Assembly (NCBI GenBank): GCA_022579005.1
Contig: MU401867.1
Location: 1-20,578, forward strand
From: Poronia punctata
Lineage: Eukaryota > Ascomycota > Sordariomycetes > Xylariales > Xylariaceae
Length of the DNA stretch: 20,578 nucleotides
Direction: 5' to 3'
A program made the translations under genes and the position numbers. This document shows positions 9,677 to 19,254 of this stretch, piece by piece. Each line of letters opens with the position of its first letter. The first letter of the stretch is position 1. The notes beneath the pieces are model-generated. The model saw only the letters and a program-made list of their open reading frames with translations. It made no database searches and was not told where the DNA came from.

Positions 9677-11864
9677 GCCTTTATACTTTATTAATTATAA
9701 TTAGCAAAAAGCTAAAAAGCTAATTAATTTATTATTTTTTATTATTTTTTTATAATAACTTTTAGCTAGCTTATTATAATTTTAATTTTTTAAAAATATA
9801 ATATAAAGTTGCTTATAATAATAATAAGCTTTTACTTTATAATAATTATTAGCTAGCTATTTTAACTATAGCTATACTTTTTGCTTATTAAGCGTTTTAT
9901 TAAGTTTTAAGCTAAATTATAATAGCTTTAATAAAATATAAATAAAAAAGCTTAAACCTTTTTTTAAATAAGCTAAGATTTTTTTAACTTTGCTTTTAGT
10001 ATTTTTAAAAGTAAGATTTGTTTATAGCTTAAAAGTTAAGCTTATTATAAAGGTTTTTATAAATAAGTTATTTAAAATTACTAAATTCTAGTTAATAAAA
10101 AAATAGCTTAAATTATAAAATTAAGTATTTTTTATAAAAAGCTTTAACTTGCACTATTATTAAAATATAGCTTATTATAAGCTTTAATATTTTAATAAAA
10201 AAAGCAATATTATTAAAAGTACTTATATAAGCCCTTACTATTATTTAATTAAAATACTTTTTATAGTTATAAAGTATAGTAATAGTAAAAAACTTTTATT
10301 TAAAATAATTTAAGCAAAAATAACGCTTAATAGCGCTATAAGCAATATTTTAGTTTATATATTCTTTTAAAAAAAAATTAGCTACTTATAAACTTTATAA
10401 GTTAAAGTATATTAAAGTAATAATTAAATATAAGCTTTTAAAGTTATATAATAATTATTAAAATAATAAAAAACTTTTTTAAATTAGTTTTTTGCTTTAG
10501 TGCTATTAAAAAAGGTTAAAATGCTTTAAAAGGTTAAAATAAGTTAAATATTGCTAAAAAACGTAAAAGTTATATAAAAAAATAGCAAAATAGTTAATAA
10601 AAACTAAAGTTAAGTTTTTATAGCTTATAGCTAAAGTACTAAAAATAAAGGTAAAAATAAGTTTTAAAGCAAAAAGTAATAGTAAAGTAAAAGTTTTAAC
10701 TAATTTAAAAGCTTTAAGCTTTAAGTTAATAATAAAAGTTAAATAAAGCTAGCTAAGTATAAGTAAATTATCAAAAATATTGTTTTTTAAATAAAAGCAA
10801 AGTTTAATAAACTATTTTAATATTATTTTAAAGCAAAAAGTTTAAGTAATATAAAGTAGTAGCTTAAATTATAACTTTTATTTATAAAATTATAAAGCTT
10901 TATAAAAAGTAATATATTAAAAAAAAAGCTATATAAAATAAAATAAGCTAAAATAATAAAGTATAAAAATATTAAAAAGCTACTATTAAATAAAAAAAAT
11001 ATAATAAAAAGGTATTAGTTAATATTTATATTTAGCTAAAATTTTAAAAGTTTTTGCTTAAGCAAGCTATTAATTTTTAAAGTTTTTATTAAAAGTTTAA
11101 TTTTTAAGCTAGTTTAATTTTTAACTATTAGCTTATATATATATAGCTTTAAGTATAGCAAACCTTTTTATGCTTTATAAAATATATTACCTTTTTTAGT
11201 TTATTATAATTTTTAATTTCTTTTAGTTTATTATAATTTTTAATTTTGTTTAGTTAATTAGTTTTTTTACTTTTTTACTTTTTTTACTTTTTTAGCTGCT
11301 TATTTTATAGTTTTTTTAGTTTTTTTATATTTTTAGTTTTTTAAATTAATATTAAAAGTATTTTTTAAGTTATAGTTTTATAACTTTATTAAACTAAAAA
11401 AATAAGCTAGCTAAGTTATATTTTATAGTTTTAGCTTTATAGCTTAATTTATATAGCTTTTATTGCTTATTTTTAAATTATAATAATTTAATTATTTTTA
11501 AAGTTTATAATATATTATTTTTATATTAAAGCTTTTAATTAATTTTTATAGTTTTTAAAGTTTAAAGTAAGCTAATATTTTGTTTTTATTTTTTTAGTTA
11601 AATTATTAGCAATTATAAAGACTTACTATATTTTTAGCTTAAGCGCGTTTATATATAAGCGCGTTATTAACTTTTAGCTTTTTATTTTTTATATATAGTT
11701 TACTTTATAATAAAAAGCTTTTATAAGTTTTATATTTAAGTAAAATTACTATTATAATAAAATTAAAGATTTTTAAATAAATTACTTTAACTTTATACTA
11801 AAAAAAGTTTAATTAAAGTAAATATATTAACTAGGTTTTAAAGGCTTTATATTAATTATAGCTT
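9677..11864 (+). pseudogene. Element J: decayed gag-to-RT interior of an older Ty3/Gypsy element
   Basis: About 2.2 kb between the J LTR remnant and a reversed LTR at 11865. Its right end reads R-L-C-I-D-Y (agg-ctt-tat-att-aat-tat, 11842-11859) after correction, the start of a Gypsy RT. The 17 bases 11844-11860 are identical to 15195-15211 in the RT of element II. The distance from LTR to this motif is close to that in II, supporting one family. A lysine-rich stretch around 10500-10720 is visible but not assignable; no zinc knuckle is convincing. Stops occur in all frames. J appears to be the oldest layer. Confidence 0.5.
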
Positions 11865-12114
11865 TATAAAAGTATTTTAAAAAACATAACTTAGTATATT
11901 ATATATATAATAAATAGCTAAGTAATTAGATTTAAAAAGCAATGCTAAAAAAATACTTATAAATATAAAAATAAAAAATAACCTAGCCTTTTTTAGTTTT
12001 ATAGCTACTTTATAATATAAAGCATAATAAGTATATATGCTAATTACGTTATAATATATAGTTTATATACTTATAGCGCAGCTAATAAGTTTTATAACTA
12101 AATACTTTATTATA
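11865..12114 (-). repeat. Element F: degraded 3' LTR (reverse)
   Basis: It starts TATAAAAGT and ends ACTTTATTATA, the same termini as copies B and E. Between them, acttagtatatta...agctaagtaa (about 11890-11925) and the last 50 bp resemble LTR E; the middle does not align. At its left edge the J reading frame stops within the RT motif C-I-D-Y-R, so F inserted in J. It is more divergent than A-E, so it is an older copy or a subfamily. Confidence 0.5.
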
Positions 12115-12711
12115 TTGCTTTTTTTTAAGTTATTAGTTTTTAGTAATAAAATAAGTATAAATATATTTAAAAGTTTTAAGTTTATATTTTTAGCTTATTA
12201 ATTACTTTTATTTTATACTTTATTTTTAGTTAGTTGCTAGCTTATATTATAATATATTTTAAGCTTATATATTAGTTTTTGCTTTTTATATAATAATACT
12301 TTTATATTTTTTATTTTTACTGCTAGTTTTTTAACGTGCACTTATTAATATGCCTTTTTTATAGTTATTTTATATTAGCTTTATTTATTTATAGCTTTTT
12401 TATTTAGATTTTAATTAGTTATATTTTAATTATATAATTATAAACTATGCTGCTAATAATAAAGCTAATAAATAACTTAAAAGAATTATTATTTTTAATA
12501 TTAACTTTAATATTTATTATATTATTAGAATATATATTAATTTTTATATTTATTATATTTATTGTTTTTTTAAATTTAATTATATTTAATATAAAGTAAA
12601 CTATTATATTTATTACTTTATATATTTACTATTTAATTTTTAAGTATTTATATTAATTACTTTTATTAAATATTATTAATTTTATTTAGCGCTACTTAGC
12701 AAATTACTAAC
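12115..12711 (-). mobile_element. Element F: 3' internal remnant
   Basis: The first 40 bases (ttgc, a run of eight T, then aagttattagtttttagtaat) match the polypurine-tract side of element Y at 19242-19280, which supports a - strand element whose interior runs to the right. Beyond that I see no clear match to X or Y; the rest is AT-rich with no recognised motif, including low-complexity stretches of ttatatttattatat type at about 12480-12680. It ends at the LTR of element II. The 5 bases before that LTR, ctaac (12707-12711), would be one copy of the target duplication of II. Confidence 0.4.
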
Positions 12712-12947
12712 TATAATAAAGTATTTAGCTAAAAAACATTTTTACTAAGCTATTTATATATAAACTATATATTAGCTAAAGCTATGCTAACTAATAGCTA
12801 AAGCTTTGCTAGTTATATTTTTTTTAATTTTTTAAGCTAGCTTAATTACTTACTTAGCTAACTAAATAAAAGTTATTTAATATATTTATTTTTTTAAAAT
12901 TGCGAGCAACATTACTTTATAACTACTTTATTATTTAAACTTTTATA
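12712..12947 (+). repeat. 5' LTR of element II (copy C)
   Basis: Forward copy of the 235-bp LTR, TATAATAAAG to CTTTTATA, aligned end to end with copy A (397-631). No polypurine tract lies upstream, and the interior downstream matches that of element I, so this is a 5' LTR. It carries gcgagcaac at 12902-12910, the only CGA I noticed in the window. Confidence 0.87.
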
Positions 12948-14171
12948 CTTTTTTTTTATATTTTTAAGTTATAATATAATATTTAGTAAAAAGATTTAAA
13001 TTAAAAACTAAATATAGTTTATAACTACTAAGCAAATAACTAGTAATAATATAAATAAGCTTAATAAACTTAATACTAAAAATAAGCAATAAAAACTAAA
13101 AAAACTAGCTAATAGTTAACTTAAATTTATAAATAGCTAAAAAAAGCAATAATAAATATAGTAAAAAAAGTAAAAAACTTAATAGTAAAAAAAAAAAAAA
13201 GTACTACTTATTAAAATAAATAATTAGCTAATAGCTAATAATTTTTAAAAAAGTTAAAAAAGTAAAAGCTATTTTTTTAACTTTAAGCTGCTGCTATATA
13301 GTAGCTTATTTAATAAAAGCTTTTATTATAATAGTTTTTATAAAAGTTTAAAAAGCTAAAAAAATAACTTTTAAATTAAATTATTAATATAATAAATTAA
13401 AATATATAATTGCTTTAGCTACTTATTAAGTAAAAAAAGCTATAATATAAAAATAATATTAAAGCTTTTATAAATAATTATAAGCAGCTAAAGTAAAATA
13501 TTACTACTATAAAAATTAAAAATTAAATTATAGCTAAAAAAAAAGCAATTAGCAAAAGCTTAGCTATAAAGATTTAATATAAATTATATAAGCTTTAATA
13601 TAAGCTAAGTTTAATATTTAAATAAATTATTATTTTTATTAAAATATATTAAATTATAAAAACTTAAAAAAAAGCTACTTTTAATAATTTTTAAAAGTTT
13701 ATTTAGTAAAGAAAAATTAACTTAAAGCTATTTAAGTAAACTTTTTAAAAGTAGTTATATAAGCTTTAGCATTAAAAACTTAAAAACTTAAAAAAAAAAT
13801 TTTTTTTAATAAGTATTAATATAAAAGCTTAAAAGCGCTATACTATAAAAAATAATAGCTAACTAGTTTTTTATTATTAGTATAAACTTTTAAAAAAACT
13901 AAAAAAGGTTTTAATAAAGTTGTGTATATTATTTAATATATAATAATAATATATTATAAAGCTAAAAAATAATAAAGTACTTAGTATTATACTAATAAAA
14001 AATATAAACTATTATATAAGTAAAAATATGCTAAATAGTTACTAAAGTAAAAAAAGTTAATAAATAACTTAAAAGCGCTTAAATAGTTTAAAAAAAATTA
14101 ATAACTAATTTAAATAATAAATAAATTAAAACTAAAGCAAATTAGTATATATTAATAATAGCTTTATAAAG
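12948..14171 (+). pseudogene. Leader and gag of element II (N-terminal part, decayed)
   Basis: About 1.2 kb between the 5' LTR and the zinc knuckle, matched throughout by element I on the other strand. The primer-binding site expected just after 12947 falls in a T-rich run and is not readable. The coding start cannot be placed because ATG decays to ATA and stops are dense. The lysine-rich stretch near 13990-14130 is compatible with the basic C-terminal part of a Gag, but this is weak. Role assigned from position before the knuckle. Confidence 0.6.
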
Positions 14172-14213
14172 TACTACTATTATAGTAAAAAAAGCTATAT
14201 AGCTAAGTATTGC
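14172..14213 (+). pseudogene. Gag zinc-knuckle remnant of element II
   Basis: Codons tac-tac-tat-tat-agt-aaa-aaa-agc-tat-ata-gct-aag-tat-tgc. With G and C restored the middle reads C-G-K-K-G-H-I-A-K-Y-C, the C-x4-H-x4-C part of a nucleocapsid knuckle; the last cysteine (tgc) survives. It is collinear with 1167-1208 (-) in element I, which keeps ggc where this copy has agc. The knuckle would bind packaged RNA. The first cysteine position is tac here and cac in I, so it is uncertain. Confidence 0.7.
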
Positions 14214-15180
14214 TTAAAAAATAAATAATTAGTATTAAATTTTTAGTTAAGCAAAGTTAAGCAAAAACTACTAAAATAGCTTAAAAATAAAATATAAAAT
14301 ATTTAAATAGTTTAGTTAAACTTTAAAAATAAAAAGTTAAAAGCTAAAATAAAATAAGTTAATATATTTAATTTACTTTAATAAAGTTTTATAAAGCGTT
14401 TAATACTATAAAGCTATTTTAAGCAGTAACTATAGTTTTTTTAAGCAGTTAGCAAAAGCTAAAAAAAGTTATTATAAATATAAATATAAAAGTATAAATT
14501 AATATTATTATATATAAAAACTTTTTAAAAAAGTACTTATAAAAAGTAAATATTTTATTACTTTTATTAATAAATTAAAATAAAAAGCTAATAAAGTACC
14601 AAGTAGCTTATATAGCTAGTTTTTAAATAATTAATATTTAAAACATTAAAAAAGCTTTTAAATAAGTATTTTATATAAAAAATAAAAAATAAAAAGTATT
14701 AAAGTTTTTAATATTATAATTAAAAATAAGTTAATTAAGTATACTATTAAATATAGCTTTTATTTAATAGTTTTATAATAAATACTAAAAAATAAATTTT
14801 AAAAAGTTTGCTAAAAACATAGTTAGTAGTTAAGCAGCGTACGTTGCTAACTTAATAAGTATAAGTATTAGTTTTTAAAAAAAGTTACTATTTTTTAAAG
14901 TTAACAATAAGCTTAGTTCTAAAATAAAATTAATTTATTTAAATATTTTAAAGCGTTTTAGTATATATACTTTAAGTTATTAATAAAAAAGTTACTAGTG
15001 CTAAAAAAAGCATAATATATAATAAACTTAATAAAAAAAGTATAAGTACTATTTAGTTTAATTTATTTTATTATAAAAGTTTAATAGTAAGTATTTAAAA
15101 AGTACTTTTAAAAAAACTTTTAAATAAGCTATATATAGCACTTAAAAGTAAATATAAAGGCTTTTATTTTATTAAACTTA
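14214..15180 (+). pseudogene. Gag-pol junction and protease region of element II (unresolved)
   Basis: About 970 nt between the zinc knuckle and the first RT motif, the place of the aspartic protease in Ty3/Gypsy pol. No D-S/T-G-A motif could be recovered. The part up to 14752 is present also in element I. Knuckle and first RT motif lie in different phases (0 and 1, modulo 3), which could be a natural gag-pol frameshift or decay. Confidence 0.5.
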
Positions 15181-15620
15181 AAAAAATTTATAAAGCTTTA
15201 TATTAATTATAAAAGCTTAAATAAAGTAATTATAAAAAATAAAGATTTTTTATTTTTTATATTAAAAATAATAAATAAGCTAAAGTTAGCAAAGATTTTT
15301 TTAAAGTTAAATATTTATAATGCTTACTATTTTATTTAAATTAAGTATAATAATAAGTAAAAAATTACTTTTTAAATAAAATATAAACATTTTAAATATA
15401 TAGTTATACTTTTTAAATAAAATATAAACATTTTAAATATATAGTTTTACTTTTTAAATTAATTAATGCTTTTATAACTTTTTAGGCCTTTATATATATA
15501 GTGTTAGCTAAGCTAGTAAATTATATTTATATAGTTTTTTTTAAATAATATTATAGTTTTTTTAAAAAAAATAAAAAATATATAAAAAGCATTTTTAATT
15601 AGTTTATAAGCAATTAGCTA
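15181..15620 (+). pseudogene. Reverse transcriptase domain of element II (RIP-mutated, with internal duplication)
   Basis: Corrected codons read L-C-I-D-Y-R-G-L-N-K-V-T-I-K-N-R (15196-15243), A-K-I-F-x-K-L-D-I-Y-N-A-Y-Y (aag-tta-aat-att at 15304-15315, first catalytic Asp), G-D-E-W-K-T-T-F (15349-15372), then, after a 41-bp duplication, T-F-R-I-K-Y-G-H-F-E-Y, P-F-G-L-T-N-A-P-A-T-F-Q-A-F-I (about 15450-15494), and the catalytic L-D-D-I-I-V-F-S (tta-aat-aat at 15541-15549). These are diagnostic of Ty3/Gypsy RT. Frame changes: +41 nt at 15408, and one extra T in the eight-T run at 15535-15542 just before the D-D box. W-K-T-T-F appears as taa-aaa-att-act-ttt. Confidence 0.92.
15367..15448 (+). 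repeat. Tandem duplication of 41 bp inside the RT of element II
   Basis: Units 15367-15407 and 15408-15448 are identical but for the last bases (tat versus ttt), and a 12-base partial third start follows. One unit encodes T-F-R-I-K-Y-G-H-F-E-Y-I-V, a block present once in Gypsy RT. Since 41 is not a multiple of 3, it shifts the frame. The near-identity of the units shows that the duplication is recent relative to the C>T decay. Confidence 0.92.
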
Positions 15621-16400
15621 AATAGTAACTATTTATAAAACTATTAAAATATAAGTTTTTTAAAACTAAAATAAAATTTTTAAAGTTTATTATTAAAATT
15701 AAACAAATAAAACTAAATTTTTAAAAGGTTGCTATTATTTAAAAATAAAAAGTATTAACTTTAATATATAATATATAAGTATTTTTAAAGTTTATAAACC
15801 TTTATAAAAAGTTTATAGCTAAATATATAAACGTTACTATATTAATTATAGCTATTTTAAAAAGCTATACTTTATTAAGCTATATTTTTAAATAAACTTT
15901 AAAAGCAATTTAAGCGTTTAAAAATATAAAAAAAGCTTTTATATTATTAACTATTTTTTATTACTAAAATAATTATTTAAATATTAAAGTAAAAATAAGT
16001 ATGTTAATAAAAGCAATATTAAAAATATTATTAAAGCTTTATAAAAATATATAAAAACTAGTTATTTATTAGTTATAAAAGCTTATAAATATAAAAACTA
16101 AATAAGTAATAAGCTAGCAAAAGCTTTTTATAATTATAAAAAGCTTTAAGTACTAATAGTAGTACTTTAAAAAATAAATAAAACTTTTATAATATAAATA
16201 AATTATATACTTTTAAAAGCATAGTTAATTTATTAGCATAAAACCTTTAAAAAAGCTTGCTTACTAAATATATAAGCTAAAATAGTTTAATATTAATATA
16301 AAATACTAATTAAGCATATTAAACCTAGTAATAAACTATTAAAAAAGCTAGATTATATAGCTAAAAAGATTTAATATAAAAATATAATATTAATATTAAA
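15621..16400 (+). pseudogene. Connection and RNase H region of element II
   Basis: Corrected codons at 15782-15817 read F-L-G-F-I-N-L-Y-R-R-F-I, followed by A-K-Y-x-N-V-T, the connection block after Gypsy RT. About 90 nt upstream a K-x-E-F-L-G-F-I-I block is readable in the same phase (about 15668-15700). Near 16260-16340 a stretch resembling R-Q-A-R-W...Q-Y...I-K-H-I-P-G (RNase H tail) can be read, less surely. RNase H would remove template RNA. This segment is in phase 2, unlike the D-D box (phase 1), so another small indel lies at 15560-15660. Confidence 0.7.
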
Positions 16401-17230
16401 AAAAGCTTTAACTAGTTAATAAGCTATAATAAAAAATATAGTAATTATTAGTAAAGGTTTTTTTTTTAAAAAAAAGGTAAAGTATTAGCTTATGCTATTA
16501 AAGTAGCTTAAAAAGCTTTATTAAACTTATACTTATTAGCTTATTTAATAATAAAAGTATAAATTATAAGTTTATAAGCTTATAAATTATTAAACTTTTA
16601 TTATATAATTATAAATATTTTTTAAAAGCAAAAAAGTAAAAAGTATTAATATATATGCTTAACTTATATAATATATACTATATAAATAATAATAATAACT
16701 TATTTAATAAAATCTATTACTAAAAATATAAAAACCGCTTTTTAAAAAAAAAGCTAAAGCTATTGTTTATAATTAATATATTTTATATACTAAAGCTAAA
16801 AAATTAGCTTAAAGTAAAATAGCTTTTTAACTAGTAATTTTAATATAATTTTATAAAATAGTTTATAAATTATTAAATAAAAACTTTACTTTTATAAAAC
16901 TTATAAAATATTATATACTATAAAGCTAAAATATATAAAAAATATTATATTAATAGTAAAAATATATTATATTTTAAAAAGTAGCTAGTAATTTTAGCTT
17001 AAAAAGCTTTAATAAAGTAACTAATATATTAGTACTATAATAACTTTAAAATTAAATATATTTAAAAAAACTAAATAGCTAAATTATTATAGTATAAATT
17101 TTATTAAAAAAGCTTAAAGCAAAACGTTTAAAAATATATTACTAGCTATATGCTATATAAAAATGCTTAAAAGCTAAAGTATAAGCTTTATAAAAAGCTT
17201 TAGTTATTTTTTTTATTAAAGTAGCTTTTT
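16401..17230 (+). pseudogene. RNase H-integrase spacer and presumed HHCC finger region of element II
   Basis: About 830 nt between the RNase H tail and the integrase core. It should contain the tether and the H-x3-5-H...C-x2-C zinc finger that precedes the catalytic core. I could not identify the histidine and cysteine pairs because CAT/CAC and TGT/TGC codons decay to TAT/TAC. Stops occur in all frames. Confidence 0.45.
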
Positions 17231-17560
17231 TAAAAAAAATTAGCTTAGATTTTATTATAAAACTTTTTTTATATATTAAAGTAAATAGTAACGTTTATAA
17301 TATAATTTTAATTATTATAAACTAGTTTATAAAAATAGTGCTATTTATTTTTATATAAAAAACGCTTAATATTGCTAAGCTTATAGCAATTATATATTAT
17401 AAAATAAACTATTAATATAAGTTTTTTAAAAAAATAGTATATAATAGAAGTAAACTTATTATAAGTAAATTTTAAAAAAGGTTTTATAAAATTAAAAAAA
17501 CGTATTAATAGCTATTTATTATATAGCATTTTTAAACTAATAATTAAATAAAGTAAATAT
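17231..17560 (+). pseudogene. Integrase catalytic core (DDE) of element II
   Basis: One uninterrupted phase gives, after correction, I-S-L-D-F-I-I-K-L-P (gat at 17248-17250, still intact, first D), V-N-G-N-V-Y-D-x-I-L-I-I-I-D-R-F-T-K-I, then D-R-G-K-L-I-T-S-K-F-W (second D, aat at 17443-17445, followed by the intact aga), and S-T-A-W-H-P-Q-T-D-G-Q-T-E (cat at 17527-17529; catalytic E as aag at 17551-17553). This is the classic D,D-35-E integrase of Ty3/Gypsy elements, which inserts the cDNA and makes the 5-bp duplications. Over about 300 nt there are no indels, only transitions. Confidence 0.93.
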
Positions 17561-18120
17561 ACTAAACTTTAAAAAATACTTTTATATTATTATTATAAAT
17601 AAGCTAAATATATAAGTTAAAATGTTGTTAAAAGCTAAGTTTATATATAATAATAGTTAATATACTATTATAAGCTATTTATTATTTAAAGCGTTATATA
17701 AATATTATTTAAAAAATATTAAGTATATATTAAAATAATTTTAGCTATAAGTTTAAAAAGTAAAAGAAAAGCTATAATATATTATTAAACTTATATGTTA
17801 TATACTTTATAAAGATTAAAAGTAAGCTATAAAAACTATATAAAAGTATTATAATAAGCGTTATATACTAAAAAAATTTTAAGCAAGCAATATAATAAAG
17901 CTATTAATAATATATTTAAATTAAAGTCATTAAAAAAATAAAACGTTAAGCATACTAAATTAAGCTACTTAAAATTTATTTTTAATTTTATAGTATATTT
18001 TTTATATTATTACTTAAGCTATAAATATACTAGCTAAAAATAGTAAATAAATAGTATTATTTAAATTAAAAAAAAGATATTATTTAATATTAAAATAATT
18101 AAAGTAAATAAAAATATTTA
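17561..18120 (+). pseudogene. Integrase C-terminal region of element II
   Basis: Continues in the integrase phase with E-R-x-x-Q-T-L-E (17551-17574), matching the helix after the catalytic E. Further motifs are not clear. About 560 nt, plausible for the GPY/F-type C-terminal part of a Gypsy integrase. Stops come from decay. Confidence 0.55.
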
Positions 18121-18129
18121 ATAAAATAA

Positions 18130-18245
18130 AAAAGTTAGCTAGTAAAATATAATATTTAAAAACTAGCTAAGCACTTAGTAAATATAAACTATTTATTAAA
18201 CTAATATAAAAAAATGTTAAAAAAGTTTATATTAAATAAAATAAT
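18130..18245 (+). pseudogene. Possible chromodomain of element II
   Basis: Corrected codons give L-V-K-Y/W-x-x-W-E-x-S (about 18139-18170), and then N-x-x-E-x-M-L-E-E-F (about 18203-18235), like the Y-L-V-K-W-x-G-Y...W-E-P...N-A-x-E-L-L-E-E-F pattern of chromodomains that follow integrase in chromoviruses. The tryptophan expected after L-V-K is tat here and the two parts are in different phases, so this is tentative. A chromodomain would direct insertion to H3K9-methylated chromatin and fit the nesting seen. Confidence 0.33.
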
Positions 18246-18829
18246 AAATAAAGTAGTTATATTAATATATAAGTACTAAAAGTTATAAAATTATAAAACT
18301 TAGTTAATAAAAGCTAACAAGCTATTATTAAAATAGTTAACTAAGCTATAGTACTATAAAAATTAAAACTTATATATAATTAAGCTTATAATAACTTTAA
18401 CTTAATTATTAATATAAAAAATATTATTATTAAGTAAAATGTTAATAGGTAAAAGCTAAAAAGTAACTATTAAAAAAAATACTATACTAAAAAATAATTA
18501 TAGTTAGCTATTAAAAAAAGCTATAATAGCTAAAATAAGCAAAAGCTATAGCTAAAGTAGTAAGCATATTATAAATTGCTTTTTTTAAATAAACTTAATA
18601 ATATAAAAAAAATACTTATAATTATAAAATTTATAAAGTAATTAAAAAAAGTCTAGCTTGCTAAAAATAATATTATTAATAAGCTAAAAATGCTAATTTA
18701 AATATATATTAAAGTTAGCTAAAAAAATATAATATACTTTAATAAAAAGTACTATAATACTAACTTTTAAAACTAAGCTATTAAGCTAGCTTTAAATAAA
18801 AAGCTAAAAGTTTAATTAAAGCTATATTA
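18246..18829 (+). other. 3' part of element II before the insertion of element Z; nothing recognised
   Basis: About 580 nt with no domain I can read and no match that I see to the 3' ends of X (1-396) or Y (19242-20578). It ends abruptly at the LTR border 18829/18830. The last five bases tatta (18825-18829) would be the target duplication of Z. Confidence 0.5.
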
Positions 18830-19006
18830 TATAAAAGTTTAAGCAATAAGGTAGTTATAAGGTAATATTGCTAGCAATTTTAAAAACTAAGTATATTAAA
18901 TAACTTTTAATTAATTAGCTAAGTAAATAACTAAACTAGCTAAAAAAATTAAAAAAGTATAATTAGTAAAGTTTTAGCTATTAGCTAGCATAGCTTTAAA
19001 TAATAT
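18830..19006 (-). repeat. Element Z: partial LTR (copy D, reverse), interrupted by element Y
   Basis: It begins TATAAAAGTTTAAGC exactly at the end of element II and follows LTR E for about 169 bp, to tagcttta at 18998; the last 8 bases align loosely. It is cut at 19006 by the start of LTR E. The remaining 60 bp of this LTR, and any interior, should lie right of the window beyond Y. It could equally be a solo LTR. Confidence 0.75.
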
Positions 19007-19241
19007 TATAAAAGTTTAAATAATAAAATAGTTATAAGGTAATATTACTAGTAATTTTAAAAACTAAGTATATTAAATAACTTTTATTTAGTTAGCTAAG
19101 TAAGTAACTAAACTAGCTAAAAAAATTAAAAAAAGTATAATTAGCAAAGCTTTAGCTATTAGTTAGTATAGCTTTAGCTAATAAGTAGTTTATATATAAA
19201 TAGCTTAGTAAATAGGTTTTTTAGCTAGGTACTTTATTATA
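19007..19241 (-). repeat. 3' LTR of element Y (copy E)
   Basis: Full 235-bp reverse copy, TATAAAAG to CTTTATTATA. It is the best inverted match of copy A and, unlike D, is followed by the complement of a polypurine tract, so it is a 3' LTR of a - strand element extending to the right. The five bases aatat (19002-19006) would be its target duplication. Confidence 0.85.
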
Positions 19242-19254
19242 CTACTTTTTTTTT
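19242..19254 (-). other. Polypurine tract of element Y
   Basis: CTAC followed by nine T on the + strand, i.e. nine A plus GTAG on the - strand, directly at the LTR border. It is identical in arrangement to 384-396. Confidence 0.7.

Larger units (their letters stand above)
12712..18829 (+). mobile_element. Element II: Ty3/Gypsy retrotransposon, 3' end cut off by a later insertion
   Basis: A + strand element with 5' LTR (12712-12947), leader and gag (12948 to about 14220), RT (about 15180-15620), connection (about 15660-15820), RNase H (about 15820-16350), integrase (core 17236-17553) and a possible chromodomain (about 18135-18240). This is the gag-RT-RNase H-integrase order of Metaviridae. 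It stops at 18829 where the reversed LTR of element Z begins, so its own 3' end should lie right of the window. The first 2.04 kb (to 14752) have a second copy in element I. All coding parts are broken by RIP stops and several indels. Confidence 0.88.

Noticed and set aside
10480..10720. C-terminal region of a Fot1/pogo-type transposase
   Set aside because: A lysine-rich reading can be forced, but no DDE or DNA-binding motifs support it; the segment fits the gag-pol interior of element J by position.
9677..11864. tRNA or small RNA genes, and host open reading frames
   Set aside because: No cloverleaf with conserved GTTCNAAT-type box was seen (TC and GA are almost absent), and stops occur every few codons on both strands.
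14172..14213. DIRS-type retroelement (gag-like motif plus inverted terminal repeats)
   Set aside because: A DDE integrase core is readable at 17231-17560 and no tyrosine recombinase is seen; the inverted ends are explained by nesting.
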